A program made the translations under genes and the position numbers. Under the pieces are notes generated by a model. It was given only the letters and a program-made list of their open reading frames with translations, searched no databases and was not told where the DNA came from. From Hymenopus coronatus (Eukaryota > Arthropoda > Insecta > Mantodea > Hymenopodidae): DNA of 64,000 bases. Every line of letters starts with the position of its first letter. The stretch's first letter is position 1. The DNA lies in the NCBI GenBank assembly GCA_030762935.1, contig CM060895.1, positions 28,014,501 through 28,078,500 of the forward strand, written 5' to 3'. Shown piece after piece: positions 10,430-22,259 of this stretch.

Positions 10430-10642
10430 ATCATAGACTCTAATACAAACCTGGAAACTTTTCTCAATGAGTGGGAATGTCTCATCATTTCTGCTGATAT
10501 GCAAGAGGAAATTGGTGCAGGATGCTTGTGTTATCACTGTCACTGAGTGGTGCTTGCTCGAATTTGTCTCGAGTTCTGCAATTCCTTAAATGCATGAAGG
10601 GTCATCTCCAAACATGAAATGTGGCACTGTTGGGCCACCTGA
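10430..10642 (-). repeat. Repeat S5, minus-oriented arm
   Basis: Reverse complement relative of 7622-7825; it ends GCACTGTTGGGCCACCTG, the complement of the other arm's start, and holds TACAAACCTGGAAACTTTTC at its other side. Together the arms enclose the mariner and both trinucleotide tracts. Confidence 0.6.
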
Positions 10643-11177
10643 TATAACTTAATAATATGTCTTACAATTAAATCTGCTAGGGATTCTAAGGACCTTTAAT
10701 TTGACATTCTGTTGAAATAATCACAAAGCAGTTAACTTATACTTCAAACATGTTGGTCTTTTAAATTATCTACAAACCTCAAACATGTAAATTATTGTAA
10801 TTTAGGGTGTTTCAATTTGAAAAAAGTTTAATTCAACAAACATATATCATAATTTGATTGAGTGTATTAGGTATACTGACTTTAAAAATTTGCTCATCAT
10901 TGAATATGAATCTGAGGAAAACAACACTTTACTATAGACAGAAAGAAAAGGATGTATGTATCTGTGCAGTGTGTGGCAAAATTATGAAATCGATTTTAAT
11001 AAAATATTGCTGCTATTCCTAGAGAAAAGAGACTACGTACAGAAATGTTAAATATCTAGAATGACATTTTTGGGTTAGTGCATTCTTTGCTTTTTAAAAC
11101 CCAGGAATGATTTTTAAGTTGCACAAGTTCTTAATATATAAAGCATTTATTGTATCATATTCTCTGTCCATTTTCAG

Positions 11178-11365
11178 TGTGCACCAGTGAAAAATTCTGC
11201 TGTTGTGTATATTACGGATAAGAATTATAACTGGCTCTCTGAAGGTCAGCAATTGCTTAGTATTGCCAAAAGCTCTGTGATATTTGTTGCTCAAGGAGAA
11301 CCACTTAGTGGAATACTAGGACTTTTTAACTGTATCAGAAAAGAAAATGGTGGTAATTATGCAAG
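11178..11365 (+). CDS. FASN: Fatty acid synthase, internal exon (linker before enoyl reductase)
   Basis: The exon starts after ATTTTCAG and ends ...GCAAG before GTAAGT, a strong donor, in phase 2. It reads CAPVKNSAVVYITDKNYNW and, near its end, PLSGILGLFNCIRKENGGNY. This fits the structural (pseudo-ketoreductase) region of animal FAS, where the GILGLFNCLR-type motif is conserved. Phase 0 entry matches the previous exon and the split arginine codon (AG + A) matches the next exon at 30917. The exact last base may be off by one because I counted by hand. Confidence 0.85.
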
Positions 11366-11650
11366 GTAAGTAAATTATCTTATAAAAGACTGTCTCATAA
11401 CAATCAATCAGGTTTATCAACTGTTTACTTCAACACATTTCAAAGCTTTTGCCTAAGTCTCAGCAACAAACTGAACATTCCAAAAACAATAGACTGGAGA
11501 GTTTTGTGGTGTTTTCGTAAACATTCATGAACACCTTCATATAGCAGATTCACTACTGCACAATAATTATTTATGTGCTTAGACTATATTAATTTGTTTT
11601 ATGAATATATTGCATATCATCTGCAGAAGTCTGCAGTCAGCCACATCTGT
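11366..11650. other. Start of the 19.6 kb FASN intron, nothing recognised
   Basis: Single-copy-looking AT-rich sequence between the donor site and the first ACTTTCTC repeat. Confidence 0.45.
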
Positions 11651-11654
11651 CATT

Positions 11655-11785
11655 TACTTTCTCTAGCACGTATATACATGCAATGTATATAGTGTCTAGA
11701 GAAGGTATTGTATTCCATCCAAAAATTTGATGTCAAGATTTGGCTGGAAATATATATTTTGAGATCCCCGAAGAAAAAAAAGAGG
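11655..11785 (+). repeat. ACTTTCTC repeat, left-end fragment
   Basis: Carries TTTACTTTCTCTAG, the terminal hairpin region and the AGAGAAGGTATTGTATTCCA motif, and stops after about 130 bp where the next copy begins in the same direction. Confidence 0.75.
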
Positions 11786-12970
11786 AATTTTTACTTTCTC
11801 TACTCATACTATGTAAATAGTGTATAGAGAAGATATTGCATTGCACCCAAAAATTCAATATCAAGATTTCATTGCAAATACATATTTTGGGACCCCCTAA
11901 ATAAAAAAAATAAACAGCAACAAAAAGCATTTATAGAAAAATATCTATGTATGTGGACAGCATAATTCAAAAAGGAAAAGTCTGTTAAATGCCAAACTTG
12001 ATATTTAAGTTCTGTACCTTCCAAGGATGTGACACAAAGATTTTCAAGAAAATCCTCTCAACCCCAACTACCCTTTACATGGAAAAAAATATTGGAAAAT
12101 TTTGGTTTTCACTCTTAACGATTTTGAATAAAACATCATAAACTTAAAATACTTACATGATAAATAAAATGTATATCTTGAATTTCCTGGGAATAGCCTA
12201 TAAAGAACTTATTCTGGATGAATTTTTCTGAATTTTGCAGAACTGGTAAACCGTAAGCGGTAGACAAAACTTACTATAGAAAAAATGTAGTGTGTATGTG
12301 TGTGTTGTGTGTGTGGCTCAAAATGAAAACTATTAAATACCAAACTTCATATTTGTGTTTAATATCTTCAAAAGATGTGTCACGAAGATGTGCAAGAAAA
12401 TTCTCCCGCCACAAACTACCCTTCATTTGGAACATTTTTTTGAAAATATTTTTCTCAAAAATGATTTAAAATTTTTAATTAAAATACCATGTATTAAAGA
12501 TATTACATCACAAATAAAATGTATATTTTGAATTTTCTGGGAATAGCCTCTAAAAACCTCTTTATTCTGGATGATTTTTTCAAAACGATTAAACCCTAAG
12601 AGATAGATATAAACTTACCACACAAAAACTGTAGAACTTGTTAAAACACATAATTTGTGCCATACACATTTTTCTTTTAGAGTTGACTGTTTTTTAGATA
12701 TTCCTTGTTATTGGATTCAATTTTAAACTATCTAAATTTTCTTAAACAGGACCATGCTGAGGGAACTGAATCTCAATTGTTTCACATAGTGATGAGCTTT
12801 TAAAAGTTTTGACTGTTGCTTAGGCTAATATATTCCCTTATTTCCCTTCTACTTACAAGGAAGGGTAATAAAACCATTTCTGCTTAACATGAAATTGGTA
12901 AAAGAATAATCGTATGTAAGAATTGTTTGTATATGGAACAGCTAGAGAAAGTTATGTGAATGGAATTTGT
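11786..12970 (+). repeat. ACTTTCTC repeat with duplicated internal segment
   Basis: It starts TTTTTACTTTCTCTAC and ends in the TAGAGAAAGTTATGTGAATG motif. It is about 300 bp longer than a normal copy because the middle segment occurs twice (about 11945-12290 and 12293-12660). The joint is the TG-rich stretch at 12293-12325. Confidence 0.75.
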
Positions 12971-14500
12971 TTTAATTTGTTCACTAAAACATAGATATTC
13001 ACCTTAGTACACATATGTTTGCCAGTATTTGTTCAAATCCTTCTGGGGCTAATATATTATGTTAACACTTGCTTTACAAGGAGTCTATCACATCTCATTT
13101 TTCTTCAGTAAGTGTACAGTAAAACCTTATTTACACAAATTTACCTAAGATAAACACTCAGTTAAGATGAATAAAAATTTTCTCCTGGCAGGATGTATGG
13201 TTTTATTTTATTGATTAATGAGGAATTAGTCTACCATTAACTCTGAACATTTTTGTCCTTTCTATCATTAAAACTCATTTAATACAAACTTTCAAAGCTT
13301 TTCACATTGTTCTTTTCTATTGTTATTCCATGTAAATTTTCACATCTATTAAATCTGATTTTAATGATTATTTAGGAGCATGAGCTAGGAGTAATTGAAT
13401 TAACAATAACGCAGCTGTAACAATGTCTTGACAAGTTGAAAGAACATTCGGCTGGAAGATCCTTCTGTGACAAGGTGAAACACTTCCTTAATAGCATGGC
13501 AGCAAGCTGGTTATGACATGGGCAAACAAAACTGCATTAACTGAAATGTGATTATGCAGTAAGTAAGAGAATATTCAAGCTTCAAAACTATGAACCATAT
13601 ATTGAAAATAAATGTTTCTTTGTATTATTAAAAAAAAAAATAATAGACCTTACTTTTGGGATTATTCTCATAATTTCTAGAAGTTGAATTACCTCATGTA
13701 CACTGGAAAGCTTTCATTACTTAGGCCTAATTCTTCATCACTGTCCCCATCAGTATTTATCATCACACACATCCTGATGAAGAATGGCTTAACCAACCAT
13801 AATGTTAACACCTGTGCTTGCAATAGTGCATTTTGAAAATACTGATGTCTTGCCCAACAAGTCTACTATTTTGTGCTCTGATAGTAAGGATACAAATACA
13901 GCTGACTTAGTGAACATTGATGAGATAACTGTTACCCATTAGTCTGTGGGTCTAATGCAACTCCCAACCTCATGTGCTGTGAGTACTTGGTAGAAATTGT
14001 CCATATCTCACTTTATATTTGGCTTCCTCTGCTATAGGTCAGGAACTCTCAGTGTGAAATTTGACCTTGGAGTGAATTTATATATTTATACATGTTGGTA
14101 CTGCAGTATGGCCTTAATTCAAAATGCAAGCATGTGTACATGTTAATAAAAAATTAAGAAATAAGAATTCAAGTGGAAAAACTAAATGAAAATGTAGACT
14201 TAAATCTCCTGAGAGAGCACTTCCATGTAGAAATATAATATTGAACTTAGTGGATAGGTTTAACAAAATAATTCTGTGAATAATAAGTACAGCCAAAGAA
14301 ATTGTTGCATCCATACTGGAAAAACTTGACAAATTTTGTGCAGCCTTGGGACATAGTCCTTGAAGGCATTTAGGACAGCTGACAGAAATTTCAAGAGCAT
14401 CAAGAGCAGATTAATGACATTATTCAAAGCAAATCTGTATGTCATTTCAGTATCTCACAATTACAGCCTACATATAATAACAAGACTTTGTTTTAGTAAC
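12971..14500. other. Intron sequence, mostly unassigned
   Basis: No gene seen. At 13117-13170, after TA, lies CAGTAAAACCTTATTTACAC, which resembles the outer inverted repeat of Tigger-type transposons, but no matching opposite end was found. Short frames at 14114-14445 have no recognised motif. Confidence 0.35.
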
Positions 14501-14504
14501 TGGA

Positions 14505-14708
14505 TTTTAGTAAAAATCAATAGTGGAGAAATTAATTCCAAGAAAATGTTCTTTTCTGATGAGGTGTGGTTTCATCTAAACAGACATGTAACCTCACAAT
14601 TTAGCAGGTTCTAATCATCAGAGAAACCAGATATTGTTTGCAAGGCCCCACTACATGACAAAAAATAGGAGTATGGTATCCCTACAGTGCCAAAAGGTTA
14701 TTGGTCCT
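14505..14708 (+). pseudogene. DDE transposase fragment (Tc1/mariner-like, IS630-type)
   Basis: Reads KMFFSDEVWFHLNRHVTSQFSR and then, after a stop, SEKPDIVCKAPLHDKK and a GYWSSF-like end. This resembles the first-aspartate region of a common arthropod transposase group (FSDEAWFHL, NSQNSRIW, KPLH motifs). The piece is cut off at 14709 by an ACTTTCTC repeat. Confidence 0.6.
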
Positions 14709-14711
14709 CTT

Positions 14712-15110
14712 TTTTTTTTTACTTTCTCTACCGAGTACTATACAAAAGTCTATAATAAAAAACTTTGATGTGTTCCATTCATATGACTTTCCCTAGATGT
14801 TCTACTATCAATTTTTCTTACAAAAGATTATTCTTTTATCTACATCATGCTAATCAAGATAATATTGCCAAAATAAAGTTTATTACTTGCTTCTTTGTAG
14901 GTTGAAGGGAAATATGGGGATGCACAGGCTAAGGCAATCATTTAAAAGCTGGTCACTATGTGAAACAATTGAGATAAGAAATCTTTGCTTGCTAGGAATA
15001 AACAAAAGAGAGTGAAAAGGAAGATTAACTTCTCATTTGAGAAAAGTTTCAGCTAAACTAAAACCAATAACTCATATCTCAACAATATCTCTACAAAAAT
15101 ATGTATGACA
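14712..15110 (-). repeat. ACTTTCTC repeat, minus-oriented fragment with rearranged end
   Basis: After TTTTTACTTTCTCTACCGAG (a left end in plus direction, about 50 bp) the sequence switches at about 14762 to the reverse complement of the right end (TTTGATGTGTTCCATTCATATG) and runs inward for about 340 bp. The two ends of the repeat are thus joined directly, with the middle lost. Confidence 0.65.
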
Positions 15111-15127
15111 TATTGGTATTTTAAAGA

Positions 15128-15484
15128 CATTTACACTTTTTACTTTCTCTACATGTACTATGGACATAGTGTATAGAGAAGGTAATGCACTCCACCCAAA
15201 AATTCGATTCCAAGATTTCACCGGAGATATATATTTTAGGGTCCCCTGTATCCAAAAAAAGCATTTTCACAAAAAGGTCCATGTGCATGTCCATGTGTCT
15301 GTGAACACAATAACTCAAAAACGAAAAGTCAGCAGAATACCAAACTTGGTATTTAAGTTTAGTATCTTCCAGGGATGCGACACAGATTTTGAGAAAAATC
15401 CTCCCTCCCAAACTACCCTTTACATGGAACTTTTTTCGAAAATTTTGATTTTCTTAAAAATAGCTCTAACAATTTTGATTAAAA
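15128..15484 (+). repeat. ACTTTCTC repeat, left half
   Basis: Starts TTTTTACTTTCTCTACATGT with the hairpin, contains the GTCCATGTGCATGTCCATGT tract and continues to ATTTTGATTAAAATAG. It stops where the piggyBac remnant begins. Confidence 0.8.
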
Positions 15485-17386
15485 TAGTAAACCTTTTTTA
15501 CGGCACACCAAACACCTTCGAAATGGACACAATTCTTTTGCCGTTGGTGGTATCCTTTTAGGAAAGTGTTTTCCTTCAAGTGCAGGGGTTGTAGATTTCT
15601 TATCCTCTGTATGAAGAGCCTCTGAATGCTATAGTGCTCAATTAGGCTATGAGCTATTAATATGTGGAAGTCCAGATAGGTTATCATCTTGCTTGGGTTT
15701 AGAATTCTCCAAATTACTAAACAATTGTATATGGTGATATCCAGCTGGTGCAAAAATACCTCTTTACACCATTTAACTGTTTTTTGTAAAAAAGGATATG
15801 ATTGCAATACCTGATCTACTAGATTCACACCACCCATATGTATATTGTATTCCTGGATAACATCAGGCTTGAAAGCTGACATTTCGGTGTGGGCATCTAT
15901 TTTTCCAGTGTCAATCATCAAAATCTTAGGGCTGCAATTGGACAATGCCGTAATCACCCTCCTATCTTGCCAAGTAATGTAGGTCAAGGGTGGGAGCTGA
16001 TGCACCTGCATTTCTTCTCTCCTTAGATCTTTGTATTCACATTCTTTGGCAAACCAATACGATTTGAACATACTGTTCCAATTGCATTTGTGTTCCTTTT
16101 GTATAAGGCCATGTATAATTTACGGTAGCTGTACCAATTATCTAAATATACAGTCCTACCCTGGTAAAGTATAGGTTCCATTAGGTGCATTACTATGGAA
16201 CCAGATATAACCCCAAATCTTTGTCTCCAGTATTATCAGTTTCTTGACCAGTGTAAATGCAGCTATTGTAAAGATATTCCGTTTTTGGTCGCACTGTGGC
16301 CGAGTGGTTAGACCACTCGCCTCTCACCTAGACGGTCTGGGTTCGATCCCAAGCGACCGCATGTGAGATTTGTGGTGGACAAAGCGGCGCTGGGGTGGGT
16401 TTTCTCTGGATACTCCGGTTTCCCCCGCCATCTCATTCCACCGGTGCTCCATCATCATTCATGTATCATCAGTGTCACACCTGCAGTGCCATAAGTAGTT
16501 AAAGCGGGCGTTAAACACTACCAAAAAAAAATATTCCGTTTTACTTTCACAAAGATCAAAACTCTTTATGCCAAACTTGGCCCTCTTTGTTTTGATGTAT
16601 TGCTTCCAGCCTAAGCGGCCCTTCCAAAGCATCAAGCTTTCATCTACAGTGACCTTATCACCAGGCACGTAATTTTCTTTGAATTTTGAAATAATATATT
16701 CCAAAACTGACCTAATTTTGTGTAGTTTATCATTTACATTATCTGTGTTGGTGAAATGAAGGAACCATAAAATGGAAGTAAACCTGTTATTTGACATGCA
16801 TTTCCCAAAAAATGGAGTAGCTAGCATGTCATCTGTAGACCAGTACTTGTCTAAAGTTGGTTTACGAGTAACACACATGAGCGTAATTAGACCAATTAGC
16901 CTGTAAATCACATTCAGTGTTATTTCTGTCCACTTCTGAATTCTACTCTTAGGCCCTAAATTGCCTTTAGAATTCAGGTCTTCCTTCACCTTACTTGCAT
17001 ATACATTTGTTTCTGTAACAATGAGAGACACTAAGTCAGCAGTAAAAAATTTTGTGAAAATGTCAATTGGTTGGCTGTCAGAAGTCAGCTGAGCTTGGGG
17101 TTGTACACCAGAGGCTGTGCTCGTGAAGATATGTCTAGTTGTTTTGGAGTCATTTTGACTACCTCACAATGCTACTTCTTCATGAACACATCGAAGGAAG
17201 AGAGTCACTTTCTTCCTCCCTGCTACCTATATCCTCGGCGCCCCCCTCAAAATCTGTAAACTCACCATCAATACCAAAGTCACTGTCATATAGCAAAAAG
17301 TCCTCCACATTATCTGAAGTTATTTCTGAAGCCTGTACATTGCCTACACAAGCTAATTTGTTAGCTACATTGCTAGTCGAAGCCAT
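15485..17386 (-). pseudogene. piggyBac transposase (DDE_Tnp_1_7 type), broken
   Basis: The N-terminal part at 17180-17386 is short and acidic (DFLLYDSDFGIDGEF). Frames break between 17031 and 17180. The 16459-17031 frame reads MSNNRFTSILWFLHF and VTVDESLMLWKGRLGWKQYI (first catalytic D). After the SINE, another frame gives TVYLDNWYSY (second D) and the 15466-16071 frame gives MGGVNLVDQVLQSY (third D) and the C-terminal region. The cysteine-rich tail usual for the family is missing or cut. All three catalytic regions are recognisable but not in one frame. Confidence 0.85.
16287..16530 (+). mobile_element. tRNA-derived SINE, family S2, inside piggyBac
   Basis: The head is strongly tRNA-like: TGGCCGAGTGGTTAGACCAC (A box) and GGGTTCGATCCCAAG (B box). 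The body contains GGTGGGTTTTCTCTGGATAC and it ends GCGGGCGTTAAACACTACC plus A9. It is flanked by a perfect 12-bp duplication, ATATTCCGTTTT, at 16274-16285 and 16531-16542, showing target-primed insertion into the piggyBac gene. Confidence 0.93.
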
Positions 17387-17721
17387 GGTTAGAACTTAGA
17401 TATAACATTTTCAAATGCGCTTTTCCGATAGTTAAAACAAAAAACTGTGAACCCTGTAGCTACATGGCTCTACCATAAATCCCCGCTATGTATTTATTCT
17501 AAGGCGTAAATAGAAATTCTGACAGGGAGGTTTGATTTCTTTGTAGTTTGGGTGTTCCTCAGAAAAGCACACACGTAATTGCATCGTAGCATTAAACAGA
17601 ATGATAAAACCTTGAAGCCAAGAACATTGTGCTTAGCTAGCGCTACATATACACATTTGTCGCACATAGCACAAGCCTGACGCACAAATTAGGTGTGTTC
17701 GATGTACAGAATGACTTTTGC

Positions 17722-18473
17722 TACAGAGAAAAAATCTGATGTGTTACACTCAATGACTTTTTCTAGCTGCTCTACAAAACTTTTACAAAAGATTATTCTT
17801 CTTCGTACACAATGCTAATCAAGATAAATGTTAGCAGAATGTTATTACTTAGTTTCTTATAAGTAGATGGGAATAAGGGAATGCACTATGCTAAAGTGAT
17901 TGTCAAATGTTTTAAAAGCTATCATTAAGCGATTGTCATTGCAAATCACTTCTTTGCTTGGCCAGGAGTAGAACAAAAGAAAAACAGACACTTCCTGTGT
18001 GAGAAAAGTTTAAGTACTTCACAATGGAAACCAGTAACAAGGAATATCTCGAAAACGGTTAACTCCACAACAAAAATGTAAAGGACAAAAATTGTGTGTT
18101 TTGTCATGAGGTATATTTTTTGTGTAGTATGTTTTTTTCTATCTCTTATGGTTTAGCGGTTAAGCAAAATTCAGCAAAATTCATCCAGAATAAAGAGGTC
18201 TTCAGAGGCTATTCCCAAAAAATTTGACATATACATTTTATTTCAGACATAAATAGTTTTAATATATAGGATTTTAATCAAAATCATTAGAGCCATTTTT
18301 AAGAAAATAAAAATTTTCGAAACTTTTCCATGTAAAGGGTGGTTTGTGGTGGGGAGATTTTTTTGAAAATCTTCGTGTCGCATCCTTGGAAGATCTAAAC
18401 CTAAATACCAAGTTTGGTATTTAATGGTATTTTTGTTTTGGGGCTATGCTGTCCACAGACACACGGACCTTTT
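17722..18473 (-). repeat. ACTTTCTC repeat, minus, truncated at the TG tract
   Basis: It begins with the complement of the right end (AAAATCTGATGTGTT) and runs through the whole right and middle part to GCTGTCCACAGACACACGGA at about 18465. It stops exactly at the position of the TG tract, where the next right end begins. Confidence 0.8.
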
Positions 18474-18968
18474 TTTAAAAATCTGATGTGTTCCATTCAC
18501 ATGACTTTCTCTACATCTCTGCAACAAATTAGTTTTAAAAAGCTCATGCTTCTATTTACTTCATGCTAATCGACAAAAAATTAGCAGAAATAGTCTTACT
18601 TGCTTCCTTGTAAGTAGAAGCGAAATAACGGAGTAGCATAGGCTAAAGTGACAGTCAAAAGCTGGTTGCTATGTGACTGAAGTTCCGTTGTTTGTAAGGA
18701 CAGGAGTTGACAAATTCCTGTATGAGAAAAGTTAATTTTTCAACTCCTGTCCATACAAACAAAGGAACTTCAGTCACCTAGCAACCAGCTTTTGAGTATC
18801 ACCTTGACCTATGGAACTTGCTTATTTCGCTTCTACTTACAAGGAAGCAAGTAATAAGACTATTCTGCTAATTTTTTTGCAATTAAAATGAAGTAAATTG
18901 AAGCATAAGATTTTAACAATAATTTGTTGCAGAGAAAGTCATGTGAATGGAACACATCAGATTTTTGT
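18474..18968. repeat. Palindrome of two ACTTTCTC right ends
   Basis: A minus-oriented right end (18474 to about 18733) meets a plus-oriented right end (about 18738-18968). The arms are about 230 bp each and share CTTCTACTTACAAGGAAGCA and CATGTGAATGGAACACATCA. The centre holds GAGAAAAGTTAATTTTTCAA. Confidence 0.8.
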
Positions 18969-18974
18969 GTATTA

Positions 18975-19428
18975 AGTTTTCATCTGTTTCTTATGTTTAC
19001 CAGTAATACAAAAGTCATCCAGAATGAAGAGGTCTGCAGGCTTATTTCCAGTAAATTCCAGATATACATTTCCTTTGTTATAAAAATATCTTAAGCATAT
19101 GACATTTTAATAAAAACTGAGGTCATTTTTTAAAAAATCAAAAATATTGAAAAATGTTCCATGTAAAGGGTAGTTGGGATGGGGGAATTCTCTTGAAACC
19201 CTTAGTGTTGTATCCTTGGAAGACATTGAACTTATTCCAAGTTTGGTATTTAACTGGCTTTTTGTTTTTGAGCTATGTTGCCCCCCCACACATACACAAA
19301 TGCCTTTGGAGGGTTTCAAAACATGTATTTCTGGTACTATCTTGGTATCACGTTTTTGGTTGGAATACACTACATTCTCTATCAACTATGTACATTGTAC
19401 ATATGTACTAGAGAAAGTAAAAATACAT
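18975..19428 (-). repeat. ACTTTCTC repeat, minus, left half
   Basis: From AAGTCATCCAGAATGAAGAG inward to the left terminus, GTACTAGAGAAAGTAAAAATAC. The TG tract is replaced by a short CCCCCCCACACATACAC stretch. Confidence 0.75.
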
Positions 19429-19429
19429 A

Positions 19430-19877
19430 TATCTAAACAACATATATATGGAGTAAAGTAGGATGCCCCCCACCCCGCAAAAAAAAAAAAATTGAATGTA
19501 TATCACTGTGAAAATGCATAAGTGAGGTTTAGTTATATTACTTTGTTACTTCAATGAATTTAAATATTTTTTGGTTAACCTGAAATTAGATAAAATAAAA
19601 TATTGACATTGATCATCCCAGATTCTCCTCATTTAGGGTGCACTTTTGCTACTCCAGAAGCCTGGAGAGAACATAATATAATTTGAGTGCATAGGTTCAT
19701 CCATTTGTCCACAACTTAATAATGTATTTTGTAAGTTTAAATGGGAGTACAAAAGGAAAAAGCTTTCTGCTCTTGGCATTTTTATAACTTATTTATAATG
19801 ATTCCATAATAAAATTGCCCTATTATATTGCTGATTACTCATAGCATTACAATATTCTTTCCCAAATCTCAAGCTTA
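19430..19877. other. Intron sequence, nothing recognised
   Basis: AT-rich; an A-run at 19479-19491 follows a C-rich patch. No recognisable element. Confidence 0.4.
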
Positions 19878-20098
19878 ACGTCCTTTAACCTGGTTAATCA
19901 TATTGGGCGATGAATGAAATTGATGAAATGATTTTGGGAGCTTAAATTTACAGACATTTGCCTTCTCAGGATAAGGGAAAGCCCCGAAAAAAAAAAAAAA
20001 CTTATCCAGGTAATCCACCCTAAGCAAGATTTGAACTCATGACCTGTTAAATGTGAGGCAGACATACTACCAGTATACTACCCAGACAAGCTCATAAA
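19878..20098 (-). mobile_element. tRNA-derived SINE, family S1 (minus)
   Basis: Reverse complement of the S1 family: CGTCCTTTAACCTGGTTAAT at the tail side, CTTCTCAGGATAAGG in the body and the tRNA-like head near GACCTGTTAAATGTGAGGCAG. Diverged from the copies at 6691 and 28265. Confidence 0.8.
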
Positions 20099-21255
20099 AA
20101 TCTTTTGTTATAGATGCAGGCATTAGTGTGCTGCAATTTATTTTCCTGACATTTTTATGGTTGTATATAAAAATTACTGAAATAAATTATGCTAATATTA
20201 CAAGCTAACTGAAACACTGCAAGAGTTAATTCAAACAAGGATTATTGGAGACAACAGCTTCGCTAATAAAAGTGTTGTTAAAAATCAAACTCAGACTCTC
20301 CAGGCTTCACTTACATGCTGTACTTTAGCACACAATATATTTCAAGGGTTGTTACCTGCATCATCTACAATTCTCAGACTTTCTTTCTCTGGCCTATTAT
20401 AAGGAAATTTTCACATACTGCAGTGCAGTTGTACACGGTTCCTAGAGGAACTTCATTTATGGTATTAACAGGCAGATAAGAGCAGCTTTTTCATCGCTTA
20501 AGTGCCTATCACTTGCTCTCCAAAGAGCAGGAATGGCTCTGTGCCATGGTTCTACTGTAATAAAATGAATATACATGATAATTATAATCATGGACCATTA
20601 TATCAAATATGATATCAAAAATAATAGAAGCTGGAGTTGCAAGCTTGCACCATTATGTTACCATTCTATGGGTTAATGTCAATGCTGGCATTCTTGGTTT
20701 TCAGCCCAGACTCTAGTGAGGGATGGAGTGGCAAGAGGAGAGGCCAGATTTGTGCCAGCTAGTACTTGCCACAACTTGTTGGTGCATTTTTATTTAATTC
20801 AGCAGAGCTTTGCCATTTTATTAAAAGTGTCGCCAGGTAGTTGCAAAAACAAAACACTACAAATGTTGACAGATGGTAGACTGCCCAATTCAGTGATGTC
20901 ATGGATTAATAACAAAACCATCAGAGCAGATAATAAGCAAAAGTTGCTAATGTTATTTAAGAAAATAATAATTATGATAATATAGAGGAACACGAATCAG
21001 GAATTTTGTATTAAAAGATGCCAATTGTGAACTTATATCCACATTACTTAAAGTACATTGAATCATCATTGCAAATGAATCTTAATTCATTGGAGCTATA
21101 AGAATAGTCTCATAGCAGAAACAGTGCAAATAGTACTGTTGAATCTGCTATTAATCTCTTAACAAACAAAATGCTAAGTAGGTGCAGAGCTTTCAATGTT
21201 AAGATATTGTACTTCCTCAGTGTTACACTGCTTGATTTTTATAGCAGAAAAATAC
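20099..21255. other. Intron sequence, nothing recognised
   Basis: About 1.15 kb with small open frames (for example 20716-20985) that show no known motif. May hold degraded repeats that I cannot name. Confidence 0.4.
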
Positions 21256-21259
21256 TATG

Positions 21260-22200
21260 AAGGTTGTTTGATAAATTCTCAGAATGAAAGCCAGAATAAC
21301 AACTGACCTGATTCAAACTATTTTTATTTTTCAATGTAGTCTTTCTGTACTCTAATGCAATTGGTCCATCAACATTCCAATGCCTTTATTCCATCTCAAA
21401 AATGAGGTTCATCCGGGACTGCAAAACACTTGTCAACCATAATAGTCAATTCATTTGAAGAGTATCCCTGTCTACCATGAAGATTTTTGAGCTTAGAGAA
21501 GAGATGGAGCCACAACAGGTGAATAAGAGGGGTGGGGCAAAAAATAGTACCTCAGCCATGGCAATTGTCTGTGAGCAGGCATGCATTGTCTTGATGAAAG
21601 ACGTCTTTCTTCCTTGCTAAATCTGGCTCTTTTATCTGCAGTTGATCTAAGAAGTTAGCATAGATTCTCTCATAGTAGTTTGTCCATTAGGAATATAAAC
21701 TATCAGCAGAATCCCTTTCGCATCCCAGAAAACTAATGCAATGATCTTTCTGACCAACTGTATTTCTTTTAACTTCTTTGGAGGTGGAGAATTAGCATGC
21801 TTCCACTGTTTCAATTGTTGTTTTGTTTCTGGCGTATCACAGGCCAGACACTGTTCAGAAATTTGCACTCTGATGCATTTTTGATCTTGTATTAATAGTT
21901 GGTGGCACCCATCTGGAAGATAATTTTTTCATGTCCAATTCCTCATCAAGATGAGATATGCCCTTTTACATGATATCACTACAGCTTCATCAATTTCATG
22001 CACTTTCAGTCAATGATCTTCCAAAACCATTTTGTGGACTTTTGTAATCATTTCTGGGGTGGCCGAACACTATGGGGATTGTAGTCTGTGCTCTTCCAAC
22101 CAATTTTAAATTTGTTGGTCTGCTTAGCAACAGTAGAACATGAAGGAGCAGAGTCTCCCAATGTTTTCAGCAACTTGGAATGAATTTAATTTCTTTTCAT
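21260..22200 (-). pseudogene. Second mariner-type transposase, heavily decayed
   Basis: On the minus strand the order is: a helix-turn-helix remnant (about 22060), MKKLSSRWVPPTIN (about 21910; WVP motif of mariners), DTPETKQQLKQWKHANSPPP (about 21830), then GILLIVYIPNGQT, VFHQDNACSLTDN (second catalytic region) and a degraded third region near 21500. Stops and frameshifts are frequent and the D after GDE-type motif is lost. It is older than the mariner at 8267 and of another subgroup (SPPPKK-type). Confidence 0.75.
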
Positions 22201-22259
22201 ATCTTTCTTTATCTCCACTCTGCTTTTTATTTTCAAAATTCCTTACTTGGGAACAACCA

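Larger units (their letters stand above)
15485..17720 (-). mobile_element. piggyBac transposon remnant, interrupted by a SINE
   Basis: It encodes a frameshifted piggyBac transposase on the minus strand. It lies between two ACTTTCTC repeat pieces of opposite direction; TTAA-flanked termini were not found, so the limits are set by those neighbours. A tRNA-type SINE lies inside at 16287-16530. Confidence 0.75.

Noticed and set aside
15466..15484. piggyBac C-terminal residues reading into the ACTTTCTC repeat
   Set aside because: The last codons of that frame come from the repeat, not from piggyBac.
16292..16362. Possible functional tRNA gene (clear A and B boxes)
   Set aside because: It is the head of a SINE with body, A tail and target duplication. 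A complete acceptor stem and anticodon arm were not demonstrated.
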